DNA of 8,911 nucleotides, from assembly GCA_004552155.1 (NCBI GenBank), contig SFPF01000093.1, positions 1-8,911 on the forward strand, written 5' to 3'. The position numbers and the translations under genes were made by a program. The DNA is from Bacteroidales bacterium. GTDB taxonomy: Bacteria > Bacteroidota > Bacteroidia > Bacteroidales > Bacteroidaceae. The notes under the pieces are model-generated. The model was not told the DNA's origin. It saw only the letters and a program-made list of their open reading frames with translations, and did not search any database. Positions 6,554 through 8,911 of the stretch are shown here, one piece after another (the stretch's first letter is position 1; each line of letters starts with the position of its first letter).

Positions 6554-7006
6554 ATGAAACAGATTACCAAAGACACTCTTCTCGACGTTATCAAAACTTA
6601 TGTCGAGAACAAAGAATCAAACAAGAAGCCAATGCTTATTTGGTTTCAGTCAAACGACGACATAGACAATGCTCGTCGTGCAATACGTGAGATAAAGGGA
6701 TGTTGTGAAGCAAATCAACATCCTCTCTATGGACATGAACTATTCATCGACAATGATGGAAAAGTTAAGAAGATTGCTGATCATCCAGAGTTGACTACAA
6801 AGTTTATCTACCCTGGTAGATATGATGAGAATGTACGATTCTTCATGTATCACAGATATGTGGAGCAACTGCTTGATGACCATATAGGGTATGTAATAGA
6901 GTTGGCAGAGAAAACTCAGAAGCCCCTTGTCATGCTCATAAATGATTATTCAAAGGAGGAGAATTCAATGTTTGACGCAAGTCCATTTGAAGAATACTTA
7001 TTGTAA
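6554..7006 (+). CDS. Hypothetical protein, 150 residues
   Basis: A clean frame from ATG 6554 to TAA 7004-7006. The product is soluble and highly charged, with no signal peptide, membrane segment or cysteine motif. Visible segments are a hydrophobic strand KPMLIWFQ near residues 25-32, a helix with NARRAIREIKG (39-49), then ELFIDNDGKVKKIADHPEL (67-85), a middle rich in aromatic residues (FIYPGRYDENVRFFMYHRYVEQ), and a second hydrophobic strand KPLVMLINDYS (122-132). The two buried strands and helices suggest a compact alpha/beta fold, but I recognise no family and see no catalytic motif. Codon use is AT-rich, unlike the GC-rich genes on both sides, which fits a foreign or accessory origin. It follows the truncated frame by 13 bp and precedes a 41-residue frame by 30 bp. 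No promoter box is evident directly upstream. Confidence 0.7.
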   Translation: MKQITKDTLLDVIKTYVENKESNKKPMLIWFQSNDDIDNARRAIREIKGCCEANQHPLYGHELFIDNDGKVKKIADHPELTTKFIYPGRYDENVRFFMYHRYVEQLLDDHIGYVIELAEKTQKPLVMLINDYSKEENSMFDASPFEEYLL

Positions 7007-7036
7007 CTATGCGTTATCCATGAAAACTTATACGAT

Positions 7037-7162
7037 ATGGAACAGATTAAATTATTTCGCAGTAAGACAATTCTGCCTGATGCATTAGAGACACAGGTCA
7101 ACAACTTCCTTTGCGAAAACGAAGCTAAGATTTCAGTCAAAGACATTCAGTACAATACTTAG
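7037..7162 (+). CDS. Small protein, 41 residues, possibly Cse60-like and truncated
   Basis: ATG 7037 to TAG 7160-7162. It reads MEQIKLFRSKT, then a predicted helix LETQVNNFLCENE, then a strand ISVKDIQYNT. The pattern of strand, helix containing VNxFL, then DIxY resembles the N-terminal two thirds of small Cse60/DUF2758-like proteins, which are usually about 60 residues; if so, the C-terminal strand is missing. That link is a weak pattern match. Composition matches the preceding 150-residue gene, with which it may be co-transcribed. The 125 bp from its stop to the fhs ATG hold no feature I can name. Confidence 0.45.
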   Translation: MEQIKLFRSKTILPDALETQVNNFLCENEAKISVKDIQYNT

Positions 7163-7287
7163 AATTTATATCTAAACGTAGGGTGGTAGAAAATAATGAA
7201 GTTAATGGTATTCCTTCAATTTTCACCCAATCTGAAATTATCAAGACCTGCTATAAAACAACCCCTGGTAAAAAAGACAAAATAGAA

Positions 7288-7842
7288 ATGAAGAAAGACA
7301 TCGAAATTGCACACGCCACGCCCCTCAAGCCCATAGGAGAGGTGGCAGCCGCTATGGGCATCAGCCCCGACGACATCGAGCACTACGGCAAGCACATCGC
7401 CAAGCTCCCCCTCTCGCTCGTAGAGAGGGCAGGCGGCAAGGCAGGCAAGCTTATCCTCGTCACCGCCATCACCGCCACCAAGGCAGGCATCGGCAAGACC
7501 ACCGTGTCTATCGGCCTCGCCCTGGGATTGAACAAGATAGGCCGTAAAGCCGTCGTGGCTCTGCGCGAGCCCTCCCTCGGCCCCTGCTTCGGCATGAAAG
7601 GCGGCGCGGCAGGCGGCGGCTACGCACAAGTGCTGCCCATGGAACGCATCAACCTCCACTTCACGGGCGACTTCCACGCCATTACCTCCGCCCACAACAT
7701 GATTGCCGCCCTCCTTGACAACTACCTCTACCAGCACCGCGCCGAAGGCTTCGGGCTTAAAGAAGTGCTGTGGCGGCGCGTGCTCGATGTCAACGACCGC
7801 TCCCTGCGCTCCATCGTCACGGGGCTCGGACCTTCAACGAAC
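7288..7842 (+). pseudogene. fhs: Formate-tetrahydrofolate ligase, N-terminal third only
   Basis: Fhs joins formate to tetrahydrofolate using ATP, feeding one-carbon units into 10-formyl-THF. The 185 residues from ATG 7288 match the family start: HATPLKPIGEVAAAMGI, the ATP-binding loop TKAGIGKTT (64-72), ALREPSLGPCFGMKGGAAGGG, INLHFTGDFHAITSAHNM, and LKEVLWRRVLDVNDRSLR, ending with IVTGLGPSTN at 7842. The full enzyme is about 555 residues, so two thirds are missing. The frame continues to a stop at 8047-8049, but those residues are antisense to an oxidoreductase gene. The open frame also runs upstream to GTG 7183, but family homology begins at 7288, exactly where the base composition turns GC-rich. 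No promoter box is seen in front of it, in contrast with the other genes, so the upstream junction may also be a join. Confidence 0.9.
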
Positions 7843-8118
7843 CGGCTTGCCCGCCCGCATGGCCATGATGGCATACGTGGCATGGCTGGATGGCGGTGTG
7901 GCTATGTATATGGCATTGACATCTGGATCGTCGACTACCGACTGAGGGTCGGTGTACCATTTTCTGATATGGTTTCGCTCGGCGTAGGAGCGTGCTTTCT
8001 GTTCGGAGCGGCTCATGACGGCTACCACCTGCGAACCCTCAATGGTTGAGAATGCAGGACCGGACTTCTTCTCCGTCACCTCGCCACAGCCAATAAATCC
8101 CCATTTAATCTCTTTCAT
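7840..8118 (-). pseudogene. Gfo/Idh/MocA-family oxidoreductase, N-terminal fragment
   Basis: On the minus strand, ATG at 8116-8118 opens a frame of 94 residues. The first about 92 match the NAD(P)-binding domain of this sugar/myo-inositol dehydrogenase-type family: WGFIGCGEV (residues 6-14) with the Rossmann glycines, EKKSGPAF, VVAVMSR, WYTDP, VDDPDVNAIYIATPPSSH, and AMRAGKPV. Family members continue with a YVEKP-type motif carrying the catalytic lysine; here GKPV is followed by Arg and a stop because the sequence has changed to antisense fhs. Only about a quarter of a usual 320-350-residue enzyme remains, without catalytic residues. It is divergent from engB, with 99 bp between the two start codons holding a promoter box for each. 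Substrate cannot be told. Confidence 0.87.
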
Positions 8119-8137
8119 TCCAATGATGTTTTGCCTA

Positions 8138-8145
8138 CAAAATTA
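8138..8145 (-). promoter_or_regulatory. Candidate -7 box (TAATTTTG, minus strand) for the oxidoreductase
   Basis: In minus-strand reading TAATTTTG lies 19 bp before the ATG at 8118. A TTTTG word on the same strand (8169-8173) could be the -33 box, although the 23-bp gap is slightly long. Confidence 0.4.
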
Positions 8146-8187
8146 CAAAAAACAATAGACTTTATCTCCAAAATCTCAAGATTTTAT

Positions 8188-8195
8188 TAACTTTG
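8188..8195 (+). promoter_or_regulatory. Candidate -7 box (TAACTTTG) for engB
   Basis: TAACTTTG followed by C fits TAnnTTTG and lies 22 bp before the engB ATG, giving a very short leader. No clear -33 TTTG is present; TTTA at 8161-8164 is the nearest match. Confidence 0.5.
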
Positions 8196-8217
8196 CACAA
8201 AATATCCGATTATAATC

Positions 8218-8814
8218 ATGGAAATCAAAAAGTCAGAATACTCCATCTCCGCACCCAACGTAGGGCTTTGCCCAAACGACACCAAGCCGGAGTTTGCATT
8301 CATCGGAAGGTCCAACGTGGGCAAGTCGAGCCTCATAAACATGCTGTGCAGGCACAAGGGACTTGCAAAGACTTCCGCCACACCTGGAAAGACTCTTCTC
8401 ATCAACCACTTTATCATAAACAACGAATGGTATCTTGTCGACCTGCCGGGATATGGCTTCGCAAAACGCTCGAAGTCGGTACAGCAGAAGATACAGCAGA
8501 TGATTACGGGATATATACTGCAGCGCGAGCAGCTTGTCAACCTGTTCGTGCTTATTGACATCAGGCACGACCCGCAGGCCATTGACCGGGAGTTCGTGGA
8601 CTGGTTAGGTGCGAGCGGCGTTCCTTTCTCAATAGTCTTCACCAAGGCCGACAAGCTAAGCGTTGGCAAGGCAAGGGCGAATGCGGAGAAATGGATGAAC
8701 GCCCTGAAGGACACCTGGGAGACGTTGCCGCCATACTTTATCACATCAAGTGAGAAAGGCACCGGAAGGGATGAGGTTCTGGACTATATCGGGACAATAA
8801 TGAAAACCCTATAA
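8218..8814 (+). CDS. engB: Ribosome biogenesis GTPase EngB (YihA/YsxC)
   Basis: A 198-residue TRAFAC GTPase needed for assembly of the large ribosomal subunit. The G motifs are complete and in order: G1 GRSNVGKSS (30-38), G2 in TSATPGKT (52-59), G3 DLPGYG (75-80), G4 TKAD (142-145) and G5 TSSEK (176-180). Family features such as the FAKRSK stretch after G3 and LIDIRHDP (112-119) are also present. Length and both ends agree with the family, so the gene looks intact and functional. Start ATG 8218 sits 22 bp after a promoter box; an upstream out-of-frame ATG at 8193 gives a shadow frame only. Its codon use is less GC-rich than pdxB, dacB or fhs. The next base after its stop belongs to an unrelated antisense ABC-F fragment. 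Confidence 0.96.
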   Translation: MEIKKSEYSISAPNVGLCPNDTKPEFAFIGRSNVGKSSLINMLCRHKGLAKTSATPGKTLLINHFIINNEWYLVDLPGYGFAKRSKSVQQKIQQMITGYILQREQLVNLFVLIDIRHDPQAIDREFVDWLGASGVPFSIVFTKADKLSVGKARANAEKWMNALKDTWETLPPYFITSSEKGTGRDEVLDYIGTIMKTL

Positions 8815-8911
8815 CCAGTAATCACCGACAGCAGGGTAGACTTGCCCGTACCGTTCTTGGCAACGAGTCCTATCTTCTGTCCTGCCGCTATGGAGAACGA
8901 TATATCCCTGA
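8815..8911 (-). pseudogene. ABC-F ATPase fragment (first Walker A region), cut at both ends
   Basis: Minus-strand reading from 8911 gives RDISFSIAAGQKIGLVAKN, then GTGKSTLLSVITG. This is the beta-strand and Walker A (AKNGTGKS) of an ATP-binding cassette. The VAKNGTGKS form and the preceding DISFSI-AGQKIG pattern are typical of ABC-F proteins, which act on the ribosome rather than in transport. The upstream part lies outside the window. In the other direction homology ends at ITG, within a base of the engB stop codon, and the frame then runs through antisense engB to an early stop (ITGYRVFIIVPI). A family member would continue for hundreds of residues, so the gene is truncated here or joined to engB by an assembly overlap. 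ABC-F is the best guess; another ABC ATPase is possible. Confidence 0.7.

Noticed and set aside
7843..8049. C-terminal extension of the fhs frame past 7842
   Set aside because: These residues are the reverse complement of the oxidoreductase coding sequence, not part of a formate-THF ligase or a genuine fusion domain.

Overview
The window looks like chromosomal DNA from a member of the Bacteroidales, probably Prevotella-like. Four things point there: Bacteroidetes-type promoter boxes (TAnnTTTG) upstream of several genes, weak or absent Shine-Dalgarno sequences, a C-terminal type IX secretion sorting domain on a secreted glycosidase, and PdxB, DacB and Fhs sequences that read like Bacteroidales versions. 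This is recognition by eye, not a database search.

Layout. Bases 1-336 are the 3' end of an OmpA-family envelope protein, closed by a strong terminator. Bases 400-1071 hold no convincing gene but are rich in structure: two direct copies and one inverted copy of a hairpin-cored repeat, a second terminator, four 15-bp palindromes spaced exactly 21 bp apart, a candidate promoter and a leader hairpin. Next come pdxB (vitamin B6 synthesis, disrupted) and dacB (a penicillin-binding protein 4-type lipoprotein, intact), 6 bp apart and probably one transcript. A GH84-type beta-N-acetylglucosaminidase with two lectin-like repeats and a T9SS tail follows (3502-6292). It is broken near 4605 by a frame change and an apparent loss of about 45-50 residues.

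Bases about 6388-7287 are an AT-richer block with a 5'-truncated reading frame, an unrecognised 150-residue protein and a 41-residue protein. From 7288 the sequence is GC-rich again and holds the first third of fhs. This runs head-on at about 7840 into the first third of a minus-strand Gfo/Idh/MocA oxidoreductase. An intact engB (YihA/YsxC GTPase) follows, divergent from the oxidoreductase. Directly after the engB stop lies an antisense fragment of an ABC-F ATPase whose homology ends at that stop codon.

The dominant theme is breakage. Two genes carry internal losses (pdxB, GH84). Two sites show unrelated gene fragments abutting within a few bases (7840, 8815), and there are probable joins near 6388 and 7287. 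Either this locus is heavily rearranged, or the contig contains assembly joins and collapses; the sequence alone cannot decide. I see no defence system, CRISPR array, tRNA, rRNA or transposase. The most interesting intrinsic signals are the 21-bp phased palindrome array and the repeat family whose hairpin cores change in compensating pairs, both upstream of pdxB.
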